Positions 44,618-58,004 of a stretch of DNA of 64,000 nt are shown here, piece by piece. The translations under genes and the position numbers were made by a program. Within the stretch, counting starts at the first letter, position 1. Each line of letters begins with the position of its first letter. Below the pieces are notes generated by a model. The model saw nothing but the letters and a program-made list of their open reading frames with translations. It was not told the DNA's origin and searched no databases. The stretch is from Marthasterias glacialis (Eukaryota > Echinodermata > Asteroidea > Forcipulatida > Asteriidae): the NCBI GenBank assembly GCA_911728455.2, contig OU452227.1:13532110-13596109 (forward strand), in the 5' to 3' direction.

Positions 44618-45385
44618 TGTGTAACAAACGTGTATTCAATTGGAAAAGTGATGACCAACAAATTGGATTGAATCTAAACAGTCTTGTTTGGTTGTAAATA
44701 TTCTGATGGGTAACCGAAAACCTAAGGATGGGAAGAGTCTCCCCAGTTATATCATAATTTCTAATCTTTCATGTATACATCAAAGCGTACCACTAAGTGC
44801 ATGCTGTTAACCCCATGCACCCGTTCCAATAAATTATTCAAAGTGCTGTTCTAAAGGTATAAAACAGCTAATATAACATGACTTCAGAAGAGTCCTTGTT
44901 GGTTTTTAACCTTTACCAAGAGTTATTTTCACCATTGTGGTAATGATGCTTTGCTTTGTCATATCAATATAAAGACAAATGGTGTCTTACCTTAGACAAT
45001 TGACAATTTCACATTTGTCAAAGCACTAACGTTAAAATACTTCTGAAATAGAAAGTAAAGGCGTTTTCACCTCAAGTATTTTGTTAACCGAAACATTCAA
45101 CATTCGTTCAACCACTTTCCTTTAGTTAGTTTATTTATTGTTATTATTTTTTATATGTAGTGTTTTCAAATTAAGGGATTTTGGCTCAGCTACAGATACT
45201 TGTAAAATCGTGACTGTCATCGAGTTATCAATACAATTAAGGTTTTCAGATAAGTCCTACGAAGCCAATGCGCATTTGAAGTCAGGGAAACGATCTCAAA
45301 GTCGAGGCCGTACTCATATCACCTTAAATCACGGTAAACTCTTGAACTGTGTAAGGCCTTAAACTACCGGTTGGTTGTAGCGAAG

Positions 45386-45590
45386 TGGCATATAGCCATC
45401 ATCTTTTTTGAAGGGGGGGGGGAAGGGGGCACATGTTTAGAGGGGCAATTTCAGTTACAATTGCCTGATAACAGCAAATGTGACATTGTCCACAGGCTGA
45501 CAGGGGGACAAGCAGGGGGCAAGATGTTCCGGGGTGGGGGAAGCTGCCCCCCCTTACCACATTGGCTACACCACTGTGTAGTATACAATG
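45386..45590. mobile_element. Probable degraded hAT-type MITE
   Basis: Left gaagtggcatatagccat, right taccacattggctacaccactg: weak inverse ends of the GTGGCGTAGC type, around a G-rich interior (ggggggggaagggggcacat). No clear target duplication. Confidence 0.4.
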
Positions 45591-48500
45591 TTGACGCCTG
45601 GTAAACTAAGCCAAACGAGTACGTAGATTGCCCAGTGGTAGAAGCATGCTCCAATTTGCCGCAACGCGGTTCATGGTAGTCATTGCACTCTGCACAAGAG
45701 TTATAGATGCAACGACTTCAGCAACGGTGCTCTGCGTGCACGGAGCTTTTAACCAGCGGCATATCTACGGAAATTAGCGGCCATGGCAAGCACTGAAATT
45801 GTGCCCTATCCAAACACATCTGACATCCAAATTCCAACTTCTAGCTAACTTTACCATAATATCAGCTATAAAAAAAAATACAGGTCAAGCTCGTTAATAT
45901 TTTAATTAACAAATATGGCACTACATGAAAGTTACAACTGCTCGGTGGCGCCCCCCTTCAAGTGGCGCCCATTTGCACGTGCCATTCCGTCAATACCCTT
46001 AGATACACCACTAGTTATAACAGAACCGAGCTGGTGCTGGGGATTGTGAAGTCCTTAAATAATGTTTGACTCGCGCAATGAGGTTTGTAGAGGGACTCGA
46101 GCTACGCTTTCGCGGACGAGGGTTTGTCTGTGAAACCCTGTCCAGTTTGTTTAGCAAAGAGCCGGCCATATTTGGGTAGCCACCGGCTGTCCTTGTTCAG
46201 CCAGAGCAATGTTGGCACAAAGTAAACACTGACTACGGACAGAGACATCATCTTTGACGTGACTGAAAGACAAAACGACCATGTGTAGATGTTTTCATTC
46301 CCATCGTGTAAAAATATTTGAAAATACTCCGTAAGTTCAAGACAAAGAGATATCTTTTGAGCGGGAAACAAATTGATGAGAACTAAACAGAAGATCAGGC
46401 ATCTTATATATATCCTTGGTTACATTAATATTTGAATTCTGTTTCATCTTTTTTTAAAGGCTGTTGAGAAACAGTAATAATAACATCTTGGTTTTGTTTT
46501 CATCTTATAGTTGTAGACAGACTAACGATAAACATACGAGAAAGAGACAAGTGACACTTTCGTTTTATTATGACATTTAACATTTGACATTGATATTTAC
46601 AGTTCCTGTATATAATTTCTTAAACGGGTCTTAAAGTGTATTTACGTTTGCCCATTGAAGGCCTTAACTACCGCCAGTACACACCTATAGAGTATTAACA
46701 TCGATGCTTGTATATGATTAATGGCTGCGCTTGTGTATTTGGTTTGTGTATGGTTTGATCGTGTTGTGTTGTACTGTGAACTATGCAGTCACAAGAAGTC
46801 ACAGACTTTACAAAGTCATGAATAAAGGCATCTCAATGAGCTGAGTTGCCGGAGGAATTTCTCACTGAATCGTACAATAAATTCTCGTCGGGTGAAAAGT
46901 CAATCGATCTGAAGTTGTTGAGTCGTCAGAGCCCAGAATGTCACACGGTCAATCGGAACCGGCGGCCATCCAAGCAGGCCACGCAATGCACACCGTCACC
47001 CTATCCCGTCTTCAATCGATCCCCAGACTTCACTCCATGTGTATCATGCACAGGGTGATGCTAATGACTGCATCCCATGCCCCATGACTCCATTCCTCTT
47101 TTTCTCATATACTGAAACCGAGCGCGTTTTAGTCTGAAGGTACAGGCTCTGCGGGCAAACTGCCGCTTTCCGGTCCACGAGCTTGATCAAAAGAGCTTTA
47201 ATGACGTCCAGTGTCAAACGAGTCGATAGTCTGAAATGAACCCCGATGAAGCACAAGTCTGGATGAGATTGTAACACTGTCTGATCATGTGTCAAAGTAA
47301 GCAGCCACAGCATGTTTGCCTAAAACCCCACACGCCACGGAAACCAAGCAATGTGAAGCACCAGATGCCTGTGAGCTGTAGTTATAATAAACACTTGATA
47401 GTAAACTACGAGATAACAATTGGCGGATCTGAACTCTTCGCCACGAGGACCTTGCTCTTTTGTACCTTATTGGCGGCAAATGACTGCTGATTTACATTCT
47501 GGCGGGAATCTTTAACGAGCTAAACGCGGAAGATCAGACTAGATTAGTTCTGTGCAGCAAAACCTCAAGTCATATTCACTGGCCACTGTCTGGGAGATAG
47601 CAGGTGCAATAACCGTAAAGTGCGTGCAAAAACATTGATCCAAACACCATGATACAATGGTCACAGGGACATATTCGGCGCTGAATTCATACACCAATCT
47701 TATTCATTCTCCTGAATCCACACGTGAACATATATCTTTTTTACATGAAGGTGGTAGAACCTATTAATTGAAGAAATGTGCATTTCTTGTAATTGACACG
47801 TTTGCAAACGGTGCTTTTGACCTATTCCATTTCAATTCCTCGTCGACTCAAACAGGTTATTAGCAAGCTGAACACGACGTAGACCTACACCCCAGCGATA
47901 AGGAACAGCCACATTGTCCTCCTCGTCTTCTCAGCATAGGTACCCTGGGGTGTATGTGCCACGTGTTTAGGGCTCATATACGATTCCTTGCTTTCATTAC
48001 CAAGCCGTATGTAGCCGGTGTATTATACCCAGACTTTCATTTCCGTCAGTGTAATTGGTTTTTCGGGGTTGGCTTTAACTGCTTTGCTTAACTGGGATAC
48101 AGCCTTACAGTATTACGTCTGTCATATGAAAAAAAAAAGATGCTTGAGACGTAGAGATTTTCTACTCAGTATTTGACTTGTTCAGATTGTTCGTCCGGTA
48201 AGGGCTTTTCAAAATAATAGTAAATGTTTGTACGAACGAACTTCTTTAGCGTACTCAAATTCCCTCATACACGCGTTAAGTGGGCTACTTTGGGCGGCAG
48301 TCAACGCAGATCAGTCTCTGAAGACGTTTATTAGGTTACGTGACTGGCTCTCGACTCGAATTGAACTATAATGCGATTGCATTATGGGATTGGCACCAGT
48401 GAATCCACGGGTTACATGATGGGTTAGACTCTCATGGCATTAATGGTACCGGAGAGCATTATGGACTCTTTTGATTATACCACGATTGTTAGATCACCAT

Positions 48501-49559
48501 CGACACACTCGTAGGGAAAACAAAATGGAGTAAGATTATCACTTGGTCTTGTTGGATTACCACATGGATTGTATTCTCTTGGCCCTATTGCTAAACTGAA
48601 ATGAACCTATCAGGTTTTATCAAGGGCTTGAAGTTGATGTCACTTAATGGGGTCATGTCAAAAAGTTCTTGAGCAATTTGCTAGCAGGTTCTAATTATCA
48701 CCATCTGTTTTCATAGACGTCTGTCTTGGGCTATAGGCATTTCATAGTGTCGGATCTTCCTTCCAATTATATTTGTCATTATGTAGTCGTACACCGATTT
48801 TGTTAATCTACTTTGTTATAATTGGTTCATAAAGTACTTACCTGAAGGCAATGAACTGTGTTTGAAAGGGACAGAATTTTCAAATCATGTCTGTGACTGT
48901 TTAGACTTTCTCAATTGTTTATCAATTACATGCACTCGATGTTTGAACCACACCTCCAGCACATAAATAACATGAGAACGACTTGTACCGAAGACAGCCC
49001 CATGTGATGCCACACAATAGTTGCTGTCACCATTAATCTTAACAGAAATAGAATAATGTAAACTGTTAACAGTTTCGTCTACACTCGATAATGTTTGAGG
49101 CTGGTCCTGTAACGTGATCTTGAGGGAATGATCCTATGTGATTCATGGTCCATGTCAATTGAGCGTCATCATCAAAATTAAATTGCCAGCTGGGTGTTAA
49201 ACTTCACTGACAAATTCCGTTCATTCGTTCAAACTCCTCTCCCACCAATGATTGATGAAAACCAGCCATAAAGTTAACTTGTTTATTCACAGATAACATT
49301 ACGTAGATACGATTTCATCAGTTTATGGTAACGTGGAAGATTGATTGTGACATTAACACTTGACTTAATCCTAACATTCAATCGATAAATGCATAAAAAA
49401 TAAGCTGAGTTAACGTGTCGGGTGCATCCTGCCAATGGCATGAATAATATCTTGAGGGTCGTTTTCTCAAACCTTTGCCTGTATATAAAGTTCACAACTT
49501 ATCAAAGAACGTATACTCTCATTGGTCAATGTTCTTTTTCCTTGTTCATTAGATATAAA

Positions 49560-49960
49560 CAACTCTTGAGACTTTTTTGATTCAATTCACATTTATGTTA
49601 ATTCAATGAATTATATTCACTTTAAATTCGTAATCAGTTCCAGTCAGTTCCATTCCAATTCAAGTTCATCTCAATTAAATTTGATTACATTCTATATCAC
49701 TTCAAATTTAAAGTCTTGTCAATTGAGTTAATAAAAATCAAATAAAAAAAAAGAAATCATTTTTTACATATTTCGTTAAATGTTAGAAAAATTAATTAAA
49801 CTTTATTTCAATCAAATCCAATCAAACAATACTCGCTCTCACTATGCTATGTTTAATTTATTTCTTTTCAATTTAATTTAACTCAATCCTGTTTGATTCA
49901 TCGAGCTTCATTCAATGCATATCAACCAAAATTTAACGGTGGAGTACAGAAAAGTACAGG
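49560..49960. repeat. Degenerate ttcaatt-rich low-complexity tract
   Basis: About 400 bp dominated by variants of ttcaatt, aattcaa and tcaattaaat without fixed phase; looks like an eroded short-period satellite. Non-coding. Confidence 0.5.
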
Positions 49961-51645
49961 TGCTCTCGCGAAATCAAGAATCAACAAAGGGGAGTTAGAT
50001 GATTCATACAAAATAAACAATGCATAGACCACCGTTAGGGAAGTGGCATTGGATTATTAGAATACATGAAAGAGAATCGTTGTTTAGATATACCGGTTGT
50101 TTCCTTGTTTTTGGTCACTTTAGGCAACAGTTTCAGTCCGGCGCCTTCTTGTGATGATTTCATTGAAAACAATTTCCATTCAAAGTTCTTATCATAATCA
50201 GCCGTGGGAAACAAATTCAATAACGTTAAAAGACAAAGGAACCACGGCGAAGTGTGTTTTGATCCATGCAGATCTTTTCACCAAACAGCTAAACTAAGCA
50301 GAATGCCAAGCTGAAACCCACTCAATTCTCTCTTTCGATTGCGTCATTGAAAATCATCAAGACAGTCAATTTTTGTCAGTTGGAACCAAGGTTTGAAAAA
50401 AATTGGAATCGAACTAAAACGAAATAACCAATCAACGAAACAGACAAGTACAAGACACGTCATGTGGTTACAAACGTTGAATGTTGCTTGAAGCATGCAT
50501 GAGGCAAGTCGTATAACACGTGCAAAATTACCCACAGATCAACACCGTGGTGTAATTATCACGTGACTTATAAGCCATCTGCCACCTTACAATGTGCACC
50601 TTGCACGGAGGAGGGAATTTAAGAAAAATTGAAAGATATATGAAATCTGATAAACAACCATATCAATGTCTCTAAACTCGATAATGCTCACACATTACCG
50701 GCTTCTACCGTGTTTATTTGATTTCAATGAGTTATATATACTTATACAGGTATTAAATGAACGAGCTGGATGATTTGTTTGTTCGAATAAATCTTGTATT
50801 TCAGTGTTAAGATATTCCTTACCGTAGAGTTTGTATTTCATAGAGTAGACTTATAAAAGTACATTAATGTTGATGTCTTACTGTAATTAACAACAGTTTT
50901 CAATTAATTCTTGTATGTAAAAAACATTGTTTATGTTCGATGATATGGAAAGTGCTGGCCAATGTGCCTGTAATAAAACCTACTTGGCTAACACCAATTC
51001 CAATTCGGAATCAATGGTTACCATGCTAGATAAGAAAATATAAGCAAAGATCGTATAATTGAAGCTTTTTTCCCAGCCATCTCTCAGCGGCCCGTCATGG
51101 GGACGTTTGTGGTAAATTAAAACAGGTGCAATTGAGCTCTCTTGATTGCATTTTTCTCTTACCGATGGAAAAAGCACAATGTGAGCCTATCACATGCAAG
51201 TGTGAGAAATCAACAATTTTCATGATTAATTGTGGGTTCGTGTGTGCACTCGGAGCGGCTTTTGAAGTGGCTCTCAGATTTTTCAAAAACACGTCCTAAA
51301 ATACCATGAGTTATGGGATTCATTTATGGTAGCTTGTGAATTCTCTCGAACCCGGGTCTCAATGTCAACGACCGTTGCATGTTCGATAAACATGGAACTC
51401 TAAAATGGTAGCGATGAACGTGAACAGAAGCCTATTACTGTTAATTTCATATCTCAATCTAAGTGCCCCTTGCTCCTTTGATTTACGAACCCCGAAATCT
51501 AAAATGTTTTGGTAGTGTAAAAACACATGAAAGTGTTTGACTGTAGTAGGCCAGCTAAGTTGTGATAGTAGTACAACTCAAAAGGATCAATTTAAATGTA
51601 CTGATATCGCCACATAATTCAATTGGAGTAGGCTATCTGCCAGCA

Positions 51646-51734
51646 CAAAGAGCTAAGACTGATCCTAACTGTGAATCACTCTTAATTGCTTAGCACCGTA
51701 AGATGAATCTTAGTGCTTTGTGAAATCGACCCCT
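51646..51734. mobile_element. Partial GGCTGGATTTCAC-family MITE
   Basis: Contains ctcttaattgcttagca, gtaagatgaatcttagtgct and ttgtgaaatcgaccc, matching the right half of the 4419-4564 copy. Confidence 0.6.
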
Positions 51735-52394
51735 CAGGTCTCCCAAAAATATAGACCAGTAACAACTGTAATTATTTGTGTTGGATATATCATTTTTTGT
51801 TCAAACTTTGTGAACAAATTCAAGTTGTGTTTTTAAAACGGGATGAAGTATCATATAAAACGTATAATCATAAAGTATATGTAAACTATTTAAAAAAAAA
51901 GATACTGTGATTATTAATTTAGTGTAATATAATTAATCAACCACGCAAAAAGTAACACAACCAGTGACATTTTGTTCTAATAATATTATGACACACATAT
52001 CGAATCAACACTCTTGAAGTGTTTGATCAGTTGTCATGTTGGGAAACCTATTTTGAAAGGGACTCGGGGTTGTTTTGGCTGAAACCATAGCTCCATGCTG
52101 AACCTGACCTGTGTCACAATTTTAACCATCAAGAACTTATACAAGTGAGCGAGAATTCTTATGATATTAAGACAAAATTGACTACATATTTCTCTGTGTA
52201 TATAATATTCATTCAACCATGCATCTGTACATTAATTTCAATGTTAGAAATTACATACAAGCAGTTACGCAGAAGGCCAATTAATCAAAGACGTTCAAAG
52301 AACTACAAGAATAACAATATTGTATAAAACACAAATAAAACAGAGGCACTTATTGACTCCTTTCGCCATTACGTGAGTCAACTAACTCATTTGG

Positions 52395-52748
52395 TGCTCC
52401 ATATGTGGCAGGGTGTACCTCTATTGTGCCTTCAATGTGTTCTGGAAATATCTGGAATTCTTTTGAGGATTTTAGGGGGGGGGGGGTACTTCTGTACGAG
52501 AGGGGCAGAGTGTGTTAGAGAATAGACCTTATGCACATGACGTCATTTGAGTAGGACGCCCTCGTCTAGAGGTCAAAACGAGGTTGTTCGTTGGCCAATC
52601 ATGTGCGCCGCGCGTACAAATCTCTGCGTTTCCATTGTTACATCATCGATTTACCTCTAAGATGGCGGTGTGATGACGTCAATGCATAAGGTCTATGGGA
52701 ACATTTGGGGGTGGGGGGACTCCCCCTGCCTCATATCGGGCATGGTAT
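52395..52748 (+). mobile_element. GTGGCAGGG MITE interrupted by a second MITE
   Basis: The left terminus (ccatatgtggcagggtgtac) and right terminus (ccctgcctcatatcgggcat) belong to the 31350 family. The sequence is interrupted after gtgttagagaa at 52522 and resumes at tgggaacatttggg (52696). Confidence 0.75.
52523..52695. mobile_element. TAGACCTTATGCA MITE nested in another MITE
   Basis: Left tagaccttatgca-catgacgtcat and inverted right tagaccttatgca-ttgacgtcat give terminal repeats of about 23 bp ending in a CRE-like TGACGTCA. TA at both outer ends may be element or target duplication. The interior includes gaggtcaaaacgagg and aagatggcggtgtg. Confidence 0.8.
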
Positions 52749-52750
52749 AT

Positions 52751-52880
52751 AAACTAACTTGTACACGCCGCGTCGCCCGATGGGCACTACACTGTATAAC
52801 ACACGGGGATTTTGACTCCCAAAATGGCGCAACTAAGATTGTTGTGATGATGACGTCAGGTGAATTGGGTCAATAGTATA
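52751..52880. mobile_element. TATTGACCC...TGACGTCA MITE, 5' damaged
   Basis: The right half is well conserved: gactcccaaaatggcgcaac, taagattgttgtgatga, tgacgtcaggtga, tgggtcaata. The left half is reduced to acacgccgcgtcgcc. Confidence 0.65.
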
Positions 52881-53415
52881 GATAGAACGGATTTGCTGAT
52901 ACAGCCCTGGTTGAGTTAACTTTTGAGAGGGTAACTGTAGGACACTATTGCCTTCAAAATGCCATGTAGTTTAGGTGTAACGATTATCCACACAATGTAA
53001 ATATAACACTGCATTATCCCTACGATGTACATAACAATGCCTCGCTGAATGTTATTTGAAATATTATAACAATGCATGATTAATATATTAAATGAAAACA
53101 ACTGATGCGGATATATGAATATTTTATTTGTTGTGAAGAATTTTGCTTCGGACTGCTGCTCTTGTTGATCTGCTGTGAATGGAATAAATATATGTCATCT
53201 TAAAGCACGCAAACACTGTGTCTGCAGCTATTTTGTTGTTTTGTATATTGATGTTGTTTATCACGCGCATGGTTCCGGAAAACTTTACAAGATGGCGCAT
53301 CCTGAACGATATTTGATTTGGAACTACCAAATAAATGTAAAACTGAAAGAGAGGTGCTGCCAGTTTACACTTGTCTATTTTGACTTGGTTTTAAAGGGGA
53401 ACAGTTGCATTCAAT

Positions 53416-53555
53416 CAGTGGCTTACTTTGGGAAGGGGGGGGGGCACGGGGGAAATCGGAAAGTACAGTTTTAATTGGGCAGAAGTGCCCCCTATAGAAA
53501 AGAAAATGGTGCACCCCCTTGTGCCCCCTTAAATTTGACCCTAGTTTCGCCGCTG
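53416..53555. mobile_element. hAT-type MITE, CAGTGGCKWA termini, poly-G
   Basis: Left CAGTGGCTTACTTTGGG, right (inverted) CAGCGGCGAAACTAGGG. Flanking 8-mers cattcaat and cgtccaat match at 6 of 8. The interior has poly-G and agtgccccctatagaaaaga. Confidence 0.7.
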
Positions 53556-54161
53556 CGTCCAATACAAATATTGTGTAGGGAAACTATTCATTAAGCTTTG
53601 TTATCGTTAAACAAACAAGGCCTTTTAACATGATTCACAAACTATATGCCATATATATAGTGTTGATATGTTGAACTTTACTTTAAAACGCAAAAAAAAG
53701 GGGGGAAAAAGAACAAAAATGGAATCTGACGTGAGCATCTTTGCCTGTAAGAGCATATATGCCACTTGCGAATAAAGCGTAATCAAGGATGTTGCCATAC
53801 GTACAAGCCAATGAAGCGTGAATTTCACGGTGTAAAACATCTACGCAAGAATAGGCCTAGACAGTAACGCCTCGCTTTCGTAACCTCATCTTGTCTTCTG
53901 ATAAAACAAATCACCGAACACCCTTCTTTGTCGTCCCGGTAAATCGAGGACTTCTCTGTGGTTTCCCATTAATTGGATTTTTTTTTAGCGACGTCCCCCT
54001 TTCTACACGAAAGCAAAGCGAAGACGGCTCGCTCTGTCAAAACATCCAGATTCCCTCATGTTAAAGTCTTTGGTTTCAACGGTGAGAGATACGCTCAACT
54101 TAACACACAAAGTACACAGCCACAGACTATAAAATGGACAATAACTTATTGACGAGTTAGT

Positions 54162-54378
54162 ACGGTATAGACCCCTTGCACTGACAACACACGCGGTATA
54201 CAGTCTGCCCATGGTCTGCCAATTTGGGAGTCAAATTGCGCTAATGGTACACGTGTCACCACGTGGGCTTCGTCTAAATTACACATTGCACAGTAACACC
54301 ATATAGGGGAATCTGATTCCCAAAATGGCATAACCGAGGTTTAGCGCGGGTGATGACGTCACGTGAGTTGGGCCGATC
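54162..54378. mobile_element. TATTGACCC...TGACGTCA MITE
   Basis: Left tatagaccccttgcactgac, cacacgcgg and ccaatttgggagtcaa; right gattcccaaaatggcataac and gatgacgtcacgtgagt. The conserved inner inverted block is gggagtca / tgattccc. CRE and CACGTG-like motifs overlap at 54352-54364. Confidence 0.65.
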
Positions 54379-54650
54379 CTGTTGGTAAGTTGTCGCGTCA
54401 CACGCGCGCGTATCTGCTGCACGCCGGAAGTTTTCGCTGCTTCCGGCTCCAAAGCTGAGATGTTTGTGTTTAAATTTACCAAGAGTCACCCGTTCAAAGG
54501 CATTTCTTATGACAGAAACTTATAATTCTGAGAAGACCTCGAGTCTTTGGAGAACGTATGTAAAAGCCAAGTTCAAAAAAGCTAGCTTCTGGTAATTAGT
54601 GTGTATGAAGTGGGCGTGGTTTGTGTATTATGTCACATATTTTACGAACT

Positions 54651-54841
54651 GGGCCCAATTTCATAGAGCTGCTTAAGCACTGAATATTGTTTAATAGTTT
54701 TCAAAAATGAGCAAGATACCAGTCACAATATTGTACATGTGACATGGTATTTTGGCTGGTTACCTTATTCTGGTAGGCATACCCTAATTTTGTTGTGTTT
54801 AGCTACTTGTTGTGTTTAAGCAGCTGTACAAAAATAGGCCC
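54651..54841. mobile_element. GGGCCCAATTTCA-family MITE
   Basis: Left GGGCCCAATTTCATAGAGCT, right ttaagcagctg...taggccc inverted and more diverged. Internal acatgtgacatggtattttg and attttgttgtgtttagctac match the other copies in inverse orientation. 191 bp. Confidence 0.8.
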
Positions 54842-55324
54842 ATAATAGACGACCGTGCAAGTCTCGCCCGTGTTTGGACATTTGGACCTGTTAAAAAGCA
54901 CTATGCTGTTATCCTACCCAAGATTCTACAAAATGTCGGAGAAGTAAGCGCCGGACTTTCACGGTCTATTCTGACATTGCCCGAAGCCTCTTTGGTTAAA
55001 ATGTTATCTTTAAATGCAAAAGAGAAGAAAACAATATGTTAAAGCAGATGTTCGCTAGGAAAACACGTTAAAGATAAGATGCAGTGTAAGTAATGCTTGA
55101 AAAAAAAAACATACTTGTTTTGCGTGTTGATCTTGGGATTGAAATATTCTCAATTTACAATTAACCATGTGTGTGCTTCACATGATTTATTACAATTTGA
55201 GAGGAAAAGTGGCCAGTTTTTTGTAGTTTATTTCAATCCGGAATTTGGAGAAAAAATAACTTCATCTGTACCAATGTTCTCGAATACAATTAAGATTTCA
55301 CCCTTTTGGTTTACCCTTACACAG

Positions 55325-55570
55325 GTGTGCTGAGCACTGTGTAACTCGGTGCTTTCGTAGTCGTGCGGAAATAAGAATAACAACTAAAATGTATTACATT
55401 TTGTAGTGCACTATGTAATTTGTAGCGGGTACTGCAACACTTAATAGCTACAATAATTACATTGGGGATAAAATGATATCACATTTGTTTTACCCTACAT
55501 CAATGTATTCTGCTCTTCCGAGTCGTGCGGAAATAATCTACCACGCATACTACTCGGATGGGATTCGAAC
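55325..55570 (-). mobile_element. Type C SINE fragments (minus)
   Basis: Two pieces, 55325-55372 and 55490-55570, each with gcactgtgtaactcggtgct or tctgctcttccgagtcgtgc and gcggaaataa. The second ends in the B-box gggattcgaac, where the MITE begins. Confidence 0.55.
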
Positions 55571-55571
55571 T

Positions 55572-55783
55572 GGGCCCAATTTCACAGAGCTGCTTAAGCA
55601 GGAAACAGTGCTCAAAAAATGTTCTACTAAGCAAAAAAACAAAAAAACAAAAAAACAAAAACGGGATACCAGTCAAAGATTCTATACATGACATGGTTCT
55701 TTGGCTGCTATATTTTCTGGTAAGCATAATTTTGTTGTGCTTAGCTACTTTTTCTGTTGAAGCAACCGTATGAAATTGGGCCC
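55572..55783. mobile_element. GGGCCCAATTTCA MITE between two SINE pieces
   Basis: GGGCCCAATTTCACAGAGCT at the left, tatgaaattgggccc at the right. The interior has an AC-rich expansion (caaaaaaacaaaaaaac, 55632-55660). 212 bp. Frames on both strands spanning the expansion are not genes. Confidence 0.85.
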
Positions 55784-55790
55784 AATCCTC

Positions 55791-55937
55791 TCGTGACTGG
55801 GCACGCTTCTTATGGTTGAGACATTTGCTCTAGAATGCAGGGGTCGTGGGTTCGAATCCCACCCGTCAAGCCTATTTTTTTCGATGGACTCGGAAAGCAC
55901 CAAGTATAACGTGCTCTTCACACATCGTTGTAAGGGT
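55791..55937 (+). mobile_element. Type C SINE
   Basis: gctctagaatgcaggggtcg, gtgggttcgaatcccacc (B-box), ggactcggaaagcaccaagt, cacacatcgttgt: head-to-3'-body order as in other copies. Confidence 0.75.
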
Positions 55938-56252
55938 GAAATTAAAACAATCCCCGGTGCAACTATTACATCTACTAAACAGAGATTTTTTGCTTTCATG
56001 TATTGGAGATTACGGAATCTGACACTGACTATAGTTTCAAGCAATAAACCACAAGGGACTGACTAAGTTTGACAGTTATATTGACAAACAAAATTCTTTA
56101 ATAAACTATACGACTGTTTCATCTGAGGTAAGTATGTTAGGTAACTTTTGCTATAGGCATGTCAGTTGTTATGTGGCATGTTGAAGAACAAGAATAAGAA
56201 CGACCTACTGTAATAGTAACGTAATAGTTTTTAATTAATTCAATGATTTATC

Positions 56253-56441
56253 TATTGATCCCTTTCACGCATGTCACACGCGGCGAGTGTGCCACACGCT
56301 CACCCTTTTGAGAGTCAGTGTAATGTAAATGCCTCGTCGCCTAAAATGTGCACCACACTGAATAACACACAGTGACATTGACTCTCAAAATGGCGCAGCC
56401 AAGATTATTGTGATGACGACGTCAGGTGATACGGGTCAATA
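56253..56441. mobile_element. TATTGACCC...TGACGTCA MITE, best copy
   Basis: The left arm (tattgatccctttcacgc ... cccttttgagagtca) and inverted right arm (tattgacccgtatcacctga ... ccattttgagagtca) are inverse over about 60 bp. TA at both ends. The right arm carries gacgtcagg. Four relatives occur in the window. Confidence 0.75.
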
Positions 56442-57889
56442 CTGAATGTCCCATAAGTTTGAATGTTTTATCACGTAATTGATTACATTTTGCAATATGA
56501 AAGCCATTGGGCACACACCCTCGTGGTCTGTCGTCCAGAGGCGCGTGCCCGGTCATCATGGCTCCTTAATACTTTCTTCAGAGGGTCGAATGCTTTCCCG
56601 GCAAGCATTTTGGTCCCTCACTATGAGTTGGAGATTCGGCAACCATTTTGTAAATGTAGCTATGTAATAATTTAATTGAACAGGGAGTTGTTGCGCCTGA
56701 ACGTGTTTTCTTATGTATCATGTGTCAATATGAAAATCCCTTATGGTTGGGAAAATAACCAATCACCACACTACCACCTGCTGTATTTCTATCCGTGAAC
56801 GGACTATTCTGCTAAAAGCTCCCGGCTTAAAATATCTGTGAAACCAACATTATAATACCTTGATAATTTCTTGCAGTTTCAACAGTCTTTTGATTTGTAT
56901 AAATTACCAGGTATTTCCAGGGATTGTTGATTGGATGAGATGGAGTGCATGCTGTAGACCCCGTCACGTTGCGAGCACAGCTTGCTGATAAAAAAAAGAG
57001 AGAAAAAAAAGGGAAACGTATTGGTCAATAACCAATAGAAGAGAATGGAGACTGCAAAGTTGCACCCTCACAAACGAAGGATTCAAAAGTCATGGTTTTT
57101 GAACTAATAAACTAAGGTAAGGTATGAATATATATATATATATAATTTTTTTTTAGTGTTGAGATGTAAACAAAACTAAGAATCAGTCATTTGTTATGTT
57201 CAGAACTCGTAGTTCTTGAGTATATATTTCGCTGTACTTGACAGTTGACACCACTCACCTGGGTTGAGGCACGACACAGTAGTAAATCACCGTACAGTTA
57301 ACATCACGTAATTGCCACTTTAATTCTGTCTTCACATTCTCAACGCGTGGGAGTTGTGTTTGTGTTCGATGCATGCTCAGTATTACGAAGAATTGCTAAC
57401 TGCCTTTGGCTACTACATTTTGTACGAGCTTTGTTCCATTATGTTAGAACAAGAATAAATCAAACTGCTTCGAGAGGAGTGCTAAATCTTTAGCTTGTGC
57501 GGTATTTGTTAAAATATATAGTTCTAAATCCCGAATCACTGGACACTGTACAGCGTGTCACACAAAGATGAAGAGTTAAATTAACGATCTGTGTCGGTAT
57601 TCTACCTGAATACGTCGGTGGAGAAAGAACGGATATTTTGCATCAAACTGTTATAATGATTTTGTATGATTTATACACAAAATTATTTTAGTTTATTTTT
57701 TTAACGCAATTCTCCCATCACAAGACCCAAAGGCCACTGGAGGTGTGGGCTACTTTTTGAAGGTTTATAGAAACCTGCCCCAATGCGCAGAAACAAAACA
57801 TGGCGAGATATAAACACAAGTCTCTTCACAGCACAGCTAAGAACAGGGAGGGGTAACTGAATCCGTTGTGAGACAAACACAACTGCCTC

Positions 57890-58004
57890 TTCCCCTATTG
57901 AAAGCAACTACAGTAAAGTGTCTTGCTGAAGGTCACAAGTGTCATGACCTGGATTCGAACCCACATCCTGATGACTTAACTAACCGCTCGGCCACAACAC
58001 GCCA
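57890..58004 (-). mobile_element. tRNA-Leu-derived SINE, 5' fragment
   Basis: Minus strand: ggcgtgttgtggccgagcgg, gttaagtcatcaggatgtgg, gttcgaatccaggtcatgac, acttgtgacctt. The anticodon stem is deleted; the fragment ends in the type A body. Confidence 0.75.

Noticed and set aside
45609-45675. tRNA-Gly-like stretch (gcccagtggtagaagcatgc ... gcggttcatgg)
   Set aside because: The T-arm lacks the conserved GTTCRANNC and the stems do not pair; probably a decayed tRNA-like repeat.
46102-47313. Several 70-90-codon frames on both strands
   Set aside because: No motif, no splice-compatible neighbours and no agreement between frames; treated as chance.
54812-55042. 76-codon plus-strand frame
   Set aside because: It begins inside the right end of a GGGCCC MITE and has no recognisable motif; no splice context was found.
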